NCBI RefSeq assembly: GCF_000686565.1
Contig: NZ_JMKW01000005.1
Span: 18,283 to 82,282, forward strand
Direction: 5' to 3'
Length of the DNA: 64,000 nucleotides
Origin: Helicobacter bilis ATCC 51630
Lineage (GTDB): Bacteria > Campylobacterota > Campylobacteria > Campylobacterales > Helicobacteraceae
Part shown: piece by piece, positions 55,913-64,000 of the stretch
Position numbering within the stretch: position 1 is the stretch's first letter
How the letters are laid out: each line of letters begins with the position of its first letter
Translations under genes and position numbers: made by a program
Notes under the pieces: model-generated
Told to the model about the DNA's origin: nothing
Database searches by the model: none
Seen by the model: the letters and a program-made list of their open reading frames with translations, nothing else

Positions 55913-56968
55913 TTACCTTCCTTTAAATTTATTAACAATATCTGAATCTGTTGTAATTAAAATATGAGAAATCACTTCCCTACATTGCTTCAGCGATGGT
56001 ATAGCCTTATGATAAGATTCTAAATTGCCACAAATGATTTGATTTTGAGCTAGATAGAATCCTGCCATACCATCATATTTTCTAACCTGTGTTGGCAAAA
56101 GCACAAATAGATAGCGAAAACTAAAAGCAAGACTTAGGGCAATAGCCCCAAGACTACGAAATTTTAGCCCACTTTCTGCTAAAAAAGACGCCCATTTAGC
56201 ATGCTGCATAGCCTTTTCAAATATGCCACATTCAAGCTTTTCTGTGATAACTTTTTGCGGTCTAAAGATTAGTATTTGACTAGCAAACATTGCATGTAAA
56301 AAGTTTGTATCAAACGACGGAAGATATTGTGCAGACTCTCTAATCGCATCACACGCATTTGCTATAAAGGTATCTTTTTTTGCAGTATTGCTATTTTGCA
56401 AAAGTCTTGTGAAATTGCATGGTATATAGCATGAGTGCATAGAAGTTGGCTTTTTTGCAGTGCTTGCATATACAATATATTCTGGTTGTAAATCTGCAAT
56501 AAAAGTCTGCAAACTAAAAATACAAGGCATTCTTGTAAGAGCCAATAAATCATCATTAAGATAGGCTATCTCACATGAGATATAATTCACCACACAAGCT
56601 TCACACACTCTACCATTCTCATCACACAAGGCTACACTCGCACCAAAATATGGAATGTTTGACTTAAAGTTACTACTGCCATCAAGCGGGTCTAGCACAA
56701 TTGTGCCTTTTGCATTACTATCACCTTTTAATAACCCACTTTCTTCAGAGTCGATATGATAATGTGGCAATAAAAACTTAGAAAATATAGATTCCGCAAG
56801 TAAATCCGCCCCACTACTACGATCGCCACCTGCACCAACGCCAAAACTCTCATGCAATATTGAATCTTGCGTATGTAAAAGGCGTATAACCTCCACACTT
56901 GCAAGTACAACACGCATAAAAAAATCTCGTTGCAACAAAGGAAGCAAAGTATCTAGTGAGAGATTCAT
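55913..56968 (-). CDS. Inositol monophosphatase/FBPase-family phosphatase
   Basis: A 351-residue protein of the IMPase/FBPase fold. Metal-binding motifs are SEESG (first) and LDPLDGSSNF (second); the last motif is KYDGMAGFYLAQ. The middle is less conserved and about 80 residues longer than E. coli SuhB. A FBPase or inositol-phosphate role cannot be told apart by eye. It lies three bases after efp and one base before accD, inside the operon; in Campylobacter a similar gene is next to accD. Confidence 0.85.
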   Translation of the reverse strand: MNLSLDTLLPLLQRDFFMRVVLASVEVIRLLHTQDSILHESFGVGAGGDRSSGADLLAESIFSKFLLPHYHIDSEESGLLKGDSNAKGTIVLDPLDGSSNFKSNIPYFGASVALCDENGRVCEACVVNYISCEIAYLNDDLLALTRMPCIFSLQTFIADLQPEYIVYASTAKKPTSMHSCYIPCNFTRLLQNSNTAKKDTFIANACDAIRESAQYLPSFDTNFLHAMFASQILIFRPQKVITEKLECGIFEKAMQHAKWASFLAESGLKFRSLGAIALSLAFSFRYLFVLLPTQVRKYDGMAGFYLAQNQIICGNLESYHKAIPSLKQCREVISHILITTDSDIVNKFKGR

Positions 56969-56971
56969 AAC

Positions 56972-57535
56972 CTATTTAACCTTTTCTATATACTCACCTG
57001 TCTCTGTATTCACTCGTATCGTTTCACCCTCTAATACATGGAATGGAATCTGCACCACCGCACCTGTCTCTAAAGTCGCTGGTTTCTTACCCGCACTTGA
57101 AGTATCGCCCTTAAAGTTTGGGGGAGTTTCTACTATCTTTAGCTCAACTATTTGTGGGACATTGACTGATATTGCCTTGTCATTATAAAGCAGAACACTT
57201 ACATTCATACTATCTAAAAGCCATTTTGCACTATCACCAACTTGCTCTTCACTTAAGCCCACTTGCTCATAAGTTTCATTATCCATAAATTGATACAGCT
57301 CACCATCATGATAGAGATATTGCATGCCTTTTTCAATAATATTTGGCGTTTCACATTTATCACCCGCATGAAAAGTTTTTTCAATTACCTTGCCATCTAA
57401 AAAGCTTTTAATCTTCACTCGCACAAATGCAGGACCTTTACCCGGCTTTACATGCTGATACTCTGTGATTCTATAAGGGATTCCATCGATTTCGATTTTC
57501 AAACCTTTTTTAAGATCGCCCATTTCAATTGTCAT
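56972..57535 (-). CDS. efp: Translation elongation factor P
   Basis: A 187-residue EF-P with three beta-barrel domains. The tip loop [14 protein letters not shown] carries the modifiable residue Lys33 of PGKGPA, as in beta-lysyl-modified EF-P; the end motif [17 protein letters not shown] matches the family. It relieves ribosome stalling at polyproline. It is the first gene of the operon; AGGA precedes ATG 57535. Confidence 0.96.
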   Translation of the reverse strand: MTIEMGDLKKGLKIEIDGIPYRITEYQHVKPGKGPAFVRVKIKSFLDGKVIEKTFHAGDKCETPNIIEKGMQYLYHDGELYQFMDNETYEQVGLSEEQVGDSAKWLLDSMNVSVLLYNDKAISVNVPQIVELKIVETPPNFKGDTSSAGKKPATLETGAVVQIPFHVLEGETIRVNTETGEYIEKVK

Positions 57536-57916
57536 TGCTATCCTTCTATTAAAAAATATTTTGGTATTTTACTCATTTATGTATAATAAAAACATAAAAA
57601 CTGCAAAATTTAGAATGAAATATATGTGCGATACATTGACTATTGAAATTGCGATATGCTGTGTTTATAGTCATATTTTTAGTTATTGTGTAGTTTGCAT
57701 GATGACATTTTTATCACAATATTCCATTGTTTCAATGCCCAAAAATCTTTAACATAAAAATGCTTATACCAGTTTTATATGATTTATATGTAATATTTTA
57801 AATTTATATTAAGATCTAGGATACAGAAACAATGCGAGAAAATTTCCATATTTGACACAAGGGGTTAAGGCATATTTCATATTTATTTACAACAAGCAAT
57901 ATTTTAATATATAGTT
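57536..57916. other. Gap upstream of the efp operon
   Basis: About 380 A+T-rich bases. The efp promoter must lie here. A 63-codon plus-strand frame within it has no ribosome-binding site and is not supported. Confidence 0.4.
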
Positions 57917-58468
57917 TTATATAAATCCCTTGCCACAGCGACCAACATTTTGCAGGGAAAAGTTTAGAGATTCACTATATAATTCATCATCAATAAAAAC
58001 TTTTTGTGCTTGTAAAATCAAAGTGGAACAAGTTTGGCTAAACTGCAAAATATCCTTAAAATCACAGAAAAATGCGACTTTCACACCATCAACACATGGA
58101 GGATAATCCTTTGCAATCTCTATTGTTGGAATCTTGTAGGTTGATGTTTCGCTTATATTATAAGGCAATTCTGTGCTTGTTTGCTGCATTGATTCTAAAA
58201 AGTCTGGTTGCACCGTGCATATTGTCGCCTTTTTTGTGAGTTTTGCATTCAGCAAGGTATCTTTCATATCGCCATTACTCTTATTCATAATGCTAATGCC
58301 AAATATCATGGGTGTAGCACAAAGCGGTGCAAAAAAGCTAAATGGTGCAAGGTTTATTATGTCGGCATTACTCTTTGTGCTTATCCATGCAATGGGTCGT
58401 GGTGTGATAGAATTGCTTAGAATCTTATAGTTTGCAAGGGGTGTTGAGGTGGAAATATCAAGCAACAT
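57917..58468 (-). CDS. Flavin reductase-like (flavoredoxin family) protein
   Basis: A 183-residue FMN-binding split-barrel protein. ILSNSITPRPIAWISTKS with NLAPFSFF near the start is the typical FMN-binding face, followed by KDTLLNAKLTKKATICTV. Members reduce flavins or act as flavoredoxins; the redox partner is not evident. It ends with an unusual Cys-Gly-Lys (VGRCGKGFI). It stands alone between the efp operon and actP. Confidence 0.8.
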   Translation of the reverse strand: MLLDISTSTPLANYKILSNSITPRPIAWISTKSNADIINLAPFSFFAPLCATPMIFGISIMNKSNGDMKDTLLNAKLTKKATICTVQPDFLESMQQTSTELPYNISETSTYKIPTIEIAKDYPPCVDGVKVAFFCDFKDILQFSQTCSTLILQAQKVFIDDELYSESLNFSLQNVGRCGKGFI

Positions 58469-58647
58469 TATAATCCTTATATGGCGAGTTTATGATAAGT
58501 AGATTATGAGATAATTCCGCACAAGTGTAGCAAAAAACTAGCTATTTTTCAACTCTTCTTTAGATAGAAATATAGCTAGTTAGTAAAGAATCTTTACAGG
58601 TAAGTTTGGTTTAGAATCTTATGTTGTAAAATTTAGACTAACAGATT

Positions 58648-60309
58648 CTAATGTGCCACAGCTTCACTTATGCCAATGCCAGTTTGAGCTCTAAAGTCTT
58701 GTGCTTTAAAGCCTTGCTTATCAATGATTGATCTCTCTCTAGAATCTAACTTAGAGATAATAATGATTGATAAAAATGCGATAGGCATACTAAAGATAGC
58801 AGGGTGTTTATATGGGAAAATTGCCTCTTCAAAATGCAAGACATCAACCCATACGCTAGGGCTAAATAGCACGAGTAATAACACTGATAAAAGCCCGATT
58901 AAACCACCATAAAGCACACCATTTGTTGTGAGATTTTTCCAATAAATGCAAAGCAAAATAATAGGAAAATTCACACTCGCAGCAATAGCAAATGCAAGTC
59001 CAACGGTAAAGGCTACATTTTGCCCTTGAAACACAATCCCAAGCAATATAGCCAATACGCCAAGTCCAATAGTCGAAGCTTTTGTAACGCGCATTTCAAG
59101 CTTTGGGTCGCATTTACCATCTTTTATAACATTTACAAATAAATCATGGCTAATCGCACTTGCCCCAGAGATAGCAAGTCCTGCTACAACTGCCAAAATT
59201 GTAGCAAATGCCACCGCTGAAATGAAGCCATAAAGCACATTGCCACCTAGCACTTTAGATAATGCGACGGCTTCCATGTTTGGTGCAACACTGAATTTAC
59301 CATCGACAATAAACTCTGGATTCCCTATTAATAATGCAATAGCACCAAACCCAATAATAAAGGTAAGTATATAAAAATAGCCTATAAGTCCGGTAGCAAA
59401 GAAGACTGACTTTCTTGCTTCTTTTGCGTCTTTAACCGTGAAAAATCGCATAAGAATATGTGGTAATCCAGCAGTCCCAAACATTAATGCTAAACCAAGA
59501 GAGATAGCAGATATTGGATCAGGTAGAAATGTCCCGGGCGACATTATGGCTTCACCTTTTGCATGATTGTGTATTGCCATCTCAAAATAATGCTGCAAGT
59601 TAAAGCCGGTAAGATACAAAACCATAATAGCCATAAAACTTGCACCGCCAAGTAACAAACATGCTTTAATGATTTGCACCCATGTTGTAGCGTGCATTCC
59701 CCCAAAGGTAACATAGCATATCATTAAGATTCCAACTAATATTACAGCTGTGTTATAAGGCAGACCAAAAAGCACTTGTATAAGCCCACCAGCACCTACC
59801 ATTTGAGCGATTAAGTAGAATACGATAACGCTTAGGGCTGAAATCGCAGAGATTGTTCTCACCTTTTTAGATTCCAAACGATAGGCGATAATATCTGCGA
59901 AAGTGTATTTACCAAGATTACGAAACTTTTCAGCGATTAAAAATAACACGATGGGCCAACCAACTAAGAATCCAATAGAATAAATCAATCCATCAAAGCC
60001 ATTCACAAACACAAGTCCAACAATACCTAAAAAGCTTGCTGCACTCATATAATCACCAGCGATTGCGATGCCATTTTGCATACCAGTAATGTTACCACCG
60101 GCGGTATAGAAAGATTGTGCTGATTGTGATTTTTTACTTGAATAATAAGTAATGCTAAGCGTTGCTAATACAAACGCTACAAACATGCTGATAGCAATGT
60201 AGTTTATTGGGGCTTTCTCCACATTGCCTACATCAATACCTGCTGCTACACACTGCATAAATAAACCATAGCTAAATATGATTCCAAATAAAATACCTTT
60301 TTTATTCAT
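58648..60309 (-). CDS. actP: Cation/acetate symporter
   Basis: A 553-residue sodium:solute symporter with about 13 membrane helices. The ActP pattern is clear: [59 protein letters not shown]. It takes up acetate and similar short acids. In E. coli it is encoded with a DUF485 protein (YjcH); here a DUF485 gene lies about 420 bp upstream on the same strand, separated by palindromic repeats. The N-terminus is a cleaved or first helix. Confidence 0.93.
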   Translation of the reverse strand: MNKKGILFGIIFSYGLFMQCVAAGIDVGNVEKAPINYIAISMFVAFVLATLSITYYSSKKSQSAQSFYTAGGNITGMQNGIAIAGDYMSAASFLGIVGLVFVNGFDGLIYSIGFLVGWPIVLFLIAEKFRNLGKYTFADIIAYRLESKKVRTISAISALSVIVFYLIAQMVGAGGLIQVLFGLPYNTAVILVGILMICYVTFGGMHATTWVQIIKACLLLGGASFMAIMVLYLTGFNLQHYFEMAIHNHAKGEAIMSPGTFLPDPISAISLGLALMFGTAGLPHILMRFFTVKDAKEARKSVFFATGLIGYFYILTFIIGFGAIALLIGNPEFIVDGKFSVAPNMEAVALSKVLGGNVLYGFISAVAFATILAVVAGLAISGASAISHDLFVNVIKDGKCDPKLEMRVTKASTIGLGVLAILLGIVFQGQNVAFTVGLAFAIAASVNFPIILLCIYWKNLTTNGVLYGGLIGLLSVLLLVLFSPSVWVDVLHFEEAIFPYKHPAIFSMPIAFLSIIIISKLDSRERSIIDKQGFKAQDFRAQTGIGISEAVAH

Positions 60310-60455
60310 AACTTTCTCCTTATTAAAAGCTGCTTTGCTTTATAGAGCTAGATTCTGTGTGTCTTTCATCGCTTTTATTGCGATTAGATTCTGTATTGAA
60401 ACTTAGAATCTAAGATTTATAGAATCTAGTTTTTGTTTCTTGCTTTGTGCTTTTA

Positions 60456-60526
60456 TTATATTGAGATAGGCGAAATATCTTTATTAAATTCTTAAGTTTT
60501 TAAATATTTCACTGCGTTCAATATAA
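60456..60526. repeat. Degenerate family A palindrome
   Basis: TTATATTGA (60456-60464) pairs with TCAATATAA (60518-60526), with inner GAAATAT and ATATTTC. It is a diverged copy of the palindrome that follows. Confidence 0.65.
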
Positions 60527-60548
60527 CAATTACTAGAATCTAGATTTC

Positions 60549-60624
60549 TGTCATATTGAGTGCGTAAGCACGAAAAATCTCTTTTAGATTCTATGCTAGA
60601 TATTTCGCTATGCTCAATATGACA
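60549..60624. repeat. Full family A palindrome
   Basis: TGTCATATTGAG (60549-60560) pairs exactly with CTCAATATGACA (60613-60624). Inner arms CGAAAAATCT (60571-60580) and AGATATTTCG (60598-60607) pair with one mismatch. An AGATTCT motif lies in the loop. Similar sequence occurs inside ravA-like and mfd coding regions. Confidence 0.8.
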
Positions 60625-60731
60625 ATTTGTTGTAGAATCTAAACTCTTGTAAAATGCACCTTAACCCTGCAATCACCCATAAAGGCGAGAATCCAGAATC
60701 TAAAGCACAAAATCTAAACTCCATAACACAA

Positions 60732-61073
60732 CTATTTCTCATTTTGCATTTCTTTAACCAAACCTACACGATCCATCTCTTCTAGCACCTCAGCTTGCTC
60801 TTTATCAAAATATTTATTCGCAAACAGCGTATAAACCCCTGTGCTTACAATCGATAGCACGATAATAAACACACCTAAGATAATGCCTAAACTGATCGCA
60901 CTAGGACCTAACCTGTATCCAAGAATTTCTGGGAAAAATCCAACACTAGCAATAAATGCGTAATAACAAACAAGAATAATCAAAGAAAGATAAAGCGAAA
61001 ACTTATTGCGAAATGACACAAATTTATAGAATCTCGCTCTCACTTCCTCTTTTGAAGCGACTGCCTTACCCAT
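60732..61073 (-). CDS. DUF485 membrane protein (YjcH-like)
   Basis: A 113-residue protein with two membrane helices (about 30-55 and 68-95) typical of DUF485. Such proteins are encoded with ActP-type acetate symporters and probably help them. Here it is the first gene, and actP follows after repeats. Start ATG 61073 is followed by MGKAVASKEEVRARF, a basic leader. Length is standard. Confidence 0.85.
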   Translation of the reverse strand: MGKAVASKEEVRARFYKFVSFRNKFSLYLSLIILVCYYAFIASVGFFPEILGYRLGPSAISLGIILGVFIIVLSIVSTGVYTLFANKYFDKEQAEVLEEMDRVGLVKEMQNEK

Positions 61074-61595
61074 GCTAACTCCTTATATCACAGAATATTT
61101 ACTTTCACAACTAGATATGTAAGTAAATGTATTTATAATGTAACATAAAAAGCAAAAAAATTACAAAAATAATTGCTACATTACTTTTTTTATAATAAAC
61201 ACGGAATTATATTTTGCAATAAATGGATTCTACAATACCCTAAATCATAAAATTATGTTACTTTTTAACACATAATATTACAAAAAACTATCTAAAAATG
61301 GCTATTTTTTGCAAAAATAAGAGATATGGGAGATATAGCTAAAAATGTAACTTTTTTACAATGTTAAAAGATTCTTTGCGTTTGTGTATCACATATAAAC
61401 TTAAAGTTATAAACAAGTGCTAATAAAGATAAAATAAGTGAAATATGACTTTATACTAAACTCTAGAATAAATAAAGCATTTAAAGATTCTATAACAATC
61501 ACATAGAATCTTTTGAGAAAAAATATGAGTTAATAAGATATTGTGTCTAATATCCTACATAACTTCATTTAAAGCAAGTGTTTAAAAAGTTAGTC
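61074..61595. other. Gap between DUF485 and hugZ genes
   Basis: About 520 A+T-rich bases. The side near 61596 holds the hugZ terminator hairpin described separately; the rest presumably carries the DUF485/actP promoter. No coding frame or RNA fold is supported. Confidence 0.45.
61483..61513 (-). terminator. Hairpin downstream of hugZ made of paired AGATTCT motifs
   Basis: AAAGATTCTAT (61483-61493) pairs exactly with ATAGAATCTTT (61503-61513) around a 9-base loop. It lies about 80 bp beyond the hugZ stop. This is an inverted pair of the window-wide AGAATCT motif. Confidence 0.55.
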
Positions 61596-62348
61596 CTATT
61601 TATGCTTATGCGGCATTGCATGTGGCATACCGCCATTACCACCGATATGTCCTATCTTGCCATGAGAATCAATATTATATGCTTGACCAAAGCCTTTTAC
61701 AAAGCGACCTTCTTTGAAGCATATCTTTACTAAATGAAAATCCTGCATCGAGCGGACTTGGGCTACACCACCACCTTTTCCTACACGAGATTCAAAGCTA
61801 TCATACACTTTATCAAATAGGCTATCTCTAGGCATAAACTCCACGCTTACATCATAAGTCAAACGCTTTCTTGCTAAAATGCTTTTTGTTTTACTCTCAT
61901 CTTCTATAAACATAACTTGGACTGCATTAGGATTTGTGCGTAAATTTTGGCAATGTGCTGCGACTTCGCTCACATATAAATAATACTCTCCATCATATCT
62001 TAGTAGCGGCGAGTAGCTAATATGCGGTTTATTATCCTTTGATAATGAAGTAAGCAAAATCGTATTAAACTCTTCTTTAAAAGATTCTATCTCACTTGCA
62101 ACCTGATCGTCTTTTTTGCTGATTGCCATGCAAAGTTTAATAATAGCATCTTTATAGTCTTTCTCTTCAGTTTTCGCAGGAAATGGCGCAAAGACTTCTT
62201 TGCCATCTGCTTGTATTTTCATGCCATCTTCATTCACCCCGCTTAGTGTTGCCACCTTTGCCTCAAAGCCACCATAAAGCTTTACTAAGCCCTGCAACTC
62301 CGCTGAATGATGATTATTCATATGCTCTATAATACTTGTGACACTCAT
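61596..62348 (-). CDS. hugZ: Heme oxygenase HugZ
   Basis: A 250-residue HugZ-family heme oxygenase. It has the split-barrel domain (TILLTSLSKDNKPHISYSPLLRYDGEYYLYVSE) and the typical C-terminal extension RSMQDFHLVKICFKEGRFVKGFGQAY, with a His-rich tail (PHAMPHKHK) that can bind haem or nickel. It breaks down haem to release iron. A+T-rich sequence just upstream may hold a Fur site. The gene is monocistronic and convergent with none; rplY is divergent. Confidence 0.92.
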   Translation of the reverse strand: MSVTSIIEHMNNHHSAELQGLVKLYGGFEAKVATLSGVNEDGMKIQADGKEVFAPFPAKTEEKDYKDAIIKLCMAISKKDDQVASEIESFKEEFNTILLTSLSKDNKPHISYSPLLRYDGEYYLYVSEVAAHCQNLRTNPNAVQVMFIEDESKTKSILARKRLTYDVSVEFMPRDSLFDKVYDSFESRVGKGGGVAQVRSMQDFHLVKICFKEGRFVKGFGQAYNIDSHGKIGHIGGNGGMPHAMPHKHK

Positions 62349-62568
62349 GTAAATCTCCTAAAATTTAAAATATTTTTACATAGTAACACAAGAATAAATA
62401 AAAATGATAAATATTTTTATTTTGTATTGCATAAAAAATCTATGCTGTGTAATGTTGCATATTAGCTCAACAGATTCTAAGATTTTGCTATGTTTTATGG
62501 TGTTATGCTTTACAAATTTAGCATTAAATGCTAGAATGTCAGCTTTTATTTTATCAAAAAGGACATTT

Positions 62569-63105
62569 ATGTTAGAAGGCAAACTTAGAGATAGTATTGG
62601 CAAAACAAATGCGAAAGCATTGAAGCGAGATGGTTATCTAGTTGCTAATATCTATGGTAAAGGCAAGGAAAATATACATTGTGCGTTTAAACGCAATGAT
62701 TTTATCAAATACATGCGTGCGAAACAAACACTTATTTTTCCTGTTAAAATCGATGGAAATGTATATGATGTTGTTGTGCAAGAATATCAAAAAGACCCAG
62801 TAACAAGTGATATTTTACATGTGGATATGATGTTTGCAACAAAGGGTTGTGTGGCAAAATATAAAGTGCCAGTGAAAGTTACAGGCTCACCTATTGGCTT
62901 GAAAAATAAAGGTGTGCTTGTATTCTCACGAAAAAGAGTTGCAGTAAAATGTGATGCGGCGGTTTTACCAAGTGATTATACACTTGATGTAAGCAGTCTT
63001 GATGTTGGACATGCGATCCTTGTGCGTGATTTACCAGAGATTGCTGGTGTTAGCGTGATTGAGAAGCCATCAGTTGCTATCGTTGGTGTAATTAAAGCTA
63101 AGTAA
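62569..63105 (+). CDS. rplY: 50S ribosomal protein L25 (Ctc form)
   Basis: The start is ATG 62569, six bases after AAAAAGGA; the longer frame from 62404 adds non-homologous residues. The 178-residue product has the N-terminal L25 domain ([27 protein letters not shown]) that binds 5S rRNA and the C-terminal Ctc domain ([27 protein letters not shown]). A pth gene, often next to rplY, is not recognised downstream. A hairpin follows. Confidence 0.95.
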   Translation: MLEGKLRDSIGKTNAKALKRDGYLVANIYGKGKENIHCAFKRNDFIKYMRAKQTLIFPVKIDGNVYDVVVQEYQKDPVTSDILHVDMMFATKGCVAKYKVPVKVTGSPIGLKNKGVLVFSRKRVAVKCDAAVLPSDYTLDVSSLDVGHAILVRDLPEIAGVSVIEKPSVAIVGVIKAK

Positions 63106-63133
63106 TAGAATCTCATCTAATATACGGCTCTTA

Positions 63134-63150
63134 CCTTACATATAGTAAGG
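63134..63150 (+). terminator. Hairpin after rplY
   Basis: CCTTAC (63134-63139) pairs with GTAAGG (63145-63150) around ATATA, then a pyrimidine-rich CTCTCTCTTT. It is 29 bp after the rplY stop. Confidence 0.6.
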
Positions 63151-63277
63151 CTCTCTCTTTACTATTGTAGTTTGCATTTATGTGGTTACAACCTACAAGC
63201 AAGTGTAAGCACAGCTATATCTCTTTTTAACTTATTCTTGACTCTTGGTCATCACTTTAGAATTTATGTAATTTGAT

Positions 63278-63553
63278 ATGGAGTCTAAAAAAAAACTTGT
63301 AAGGAATATATTAAGGTCTATTCCCTTAGCGATGGTGGCACTCCAAGTAGCACAAGGAATAAAAAATGCTCTCATTTGCAATGCGTATTTGCCTAGCACT
63401 TGTTTTCACTCTCAAAATAAGCCGAGCATGAAGCTGTATAAAGATTTTGAATCTCTGCCGCATAGAAGGGGATATGGCATAGTGATTTTAAAAGATAAGG
63501 CTAGAGTAAGCAAGGCATTGCAAAGTATTGATTGGGTAAGGCTAGTTTTTTAG
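63278..63553 (+). CDS. Hypothetical small protein
   Basis: A 91-codon frame on the plus strand. The start has no clear ribosome-binding site. The product is basic, with LRSIPLAMVALQVAQGIKNAL and SLPHRRGYGIVILKDKARVSKAL segments, and matches no family that I recognise. It may be a remnant of a larger gene. An 8-bp inverted repeat (AAGGCTAG/CTAGCCTT) overlaps its end. Confidence 0.35.
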   Translation: MESKKKLVRNILRSIPLAMVALQVAQGIKNALICNAYLPSTCFHSQNKPSMKLYKDFESLPHRRGYGIVILKDKARVSKALQSIDWVRLVF

Positions 63554-64000
63554 GCACAAATTCTAGCCTTAATTTACGCTCTTCTTTGATAGAAGAAACT
63601 TTAATCAAACAAGGATTCTATGGTAAGGGGACAAAATAATGGATATTTTTGATGTAACTAGAGAGGTTTTTAGCGAGATAAAATCCAAATCCCACCACCC
63701 CCAAAACCCTAACCGACATTTTTTTCATTGTCAAGTCGCTTTATTTACTCTAAGTTGAAATAAAAAAGGTGGGCTTGGCAAAATACCCATTCATTTTAAT
63801 TGTAATTTATTTGCCTCCAAATCCCCAAAAAACCGATATTTTCTCTAGTTTCGTAAGTTTATAAGAGTTAGCTAGAAAAAATTTTTAAAAATTATATGCT
63901 TATGTGTAATATTGTAACTTATATAATGATGAGTTAGCACAAGTGGGTAAGCATGAGTTTTTATAAGGGCAAAAATTTCCCTTGTGTGTTGTGTTCTTAG
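63554..64000. other. Right-hand end with possible gene remnant
   Basis: A 39-codon frame from ATG 63639 (AAGGGG eight bases upstream) starts MDIFDVTREVFSEIKSKS, then becomes unconvincing and ends near 63758. It may be the beginning of a decayed or unrecognised gene. The last 48 bases form another tiny frame. No RNA or repeat is evident. Confidence 0.3.

Larger units (their letters stand above)
60310..60731. other. Intergenic region with two family A palindromes
   Basis: About 420 bases between the DUF485 gene and actP. It contains two palindromes (60456-60526 and 60549-60624), and at least six AGATTCT/AGAATCT copies including inverted pairs. No gene is supported. The repeats have opened the spacing within a usual two-gene operon. 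Confidence 0.7.

Noticed and set aside
57561..57752. 63-codon frame upstream of efp
   Set aside because: Cysteine-rich random-looking translation of A+T-rich DNA without a start signal.

Overview
This 64 kb window looks like chromosome from a Campylobacterota bacterium, most likely an enterohepatic Helicobacter. Reasons: A+T-rich DNA; extended -10 promoters of the form TGnTATAAT; Helicobacter-type genes (hugZ heme oxygenase, cstA, a YmxG-like M16 protein, Hcp-like cysteine-rich Sel1 lipoprotein, Hop/Hof-like outer membrane proteins); an accD-rlmH-dksA cluster in the order I recall from Campylobacter; and long poly-G/C contingency tracts. The species cannot be fixed from sequence alone.

Layout. 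1-3476 is one end of an integrated element at the 3' end of a tRNA-Ser(GGA) gene: a decayed P4-type integrase, a CI-like repressor, two small HTH (AlpA/excisionase-like) genes, a ParA-like ATPase and a truncated small basic protein. The divergent repressor/HTH intergenic region holds a perfect 7-bp inverted repeat that could be the operator. 3635-21296 is core genome: NlpC/P60 hydrolase, Spx/ArsC-like protein, cstA, a chemoreceptor, era, a Sel1 lipoprotein, two outer membrane proteins, flhB, leuA, ymxG and leuB. 21511-26044 is a decayed RavA/ViaA-like (MoxR AAA+ plus VWA) locus with BspA-type DUF285 repeats, carrying several frameshifts. 26244-46350 holds a Dcu transporter, gatC, a split glycosyltransferase, fba, dus, an outer membrane protein, PhoH, ugd, sodB, an EamA permease, hemL, clpP, mfd and a DUF4105 protein. 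46455-52975 holds a lipoprotein, the trxA-trxB-dapB-methyltransferase run, aroE, a nucleotidyltransferase and a peroxiredoxin. 53092-57535 is a tightly packed operon (efp-IMPase-accD-rlmH-dksA-membrane protein). The rest is a flavin reductase, actP with DUF485, hugZ and rplY.

Three things stand out. First, three reading frames (GT8 glycosyltransferase, lipoprotein, methyltransferase) are interrupted by 13-14 nt poly-G/C tracts. As assembled all three are out of frame, and a change of tract length restores each complete protein; a fourth tract, A14, lies upstream of an outer membrane protein gene. These look like phase-variable surface and modification genes. Second, palindromic repeats occur both between genes and inside conserved enzymes (ravA, ugd, mfd). 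Two families share near-identical cores but have different, self-complementary arms. This looks like an intragenic palindromic or MITE-like element that adds unstructured peptide to core proteins. Third, the heptamer AGAATCT/AGATTCT is about tenfold more frequent than base composition predicts, and often forms inverted pairs at gene ends, as DNA-uptake sequences do in other competent bacteria.
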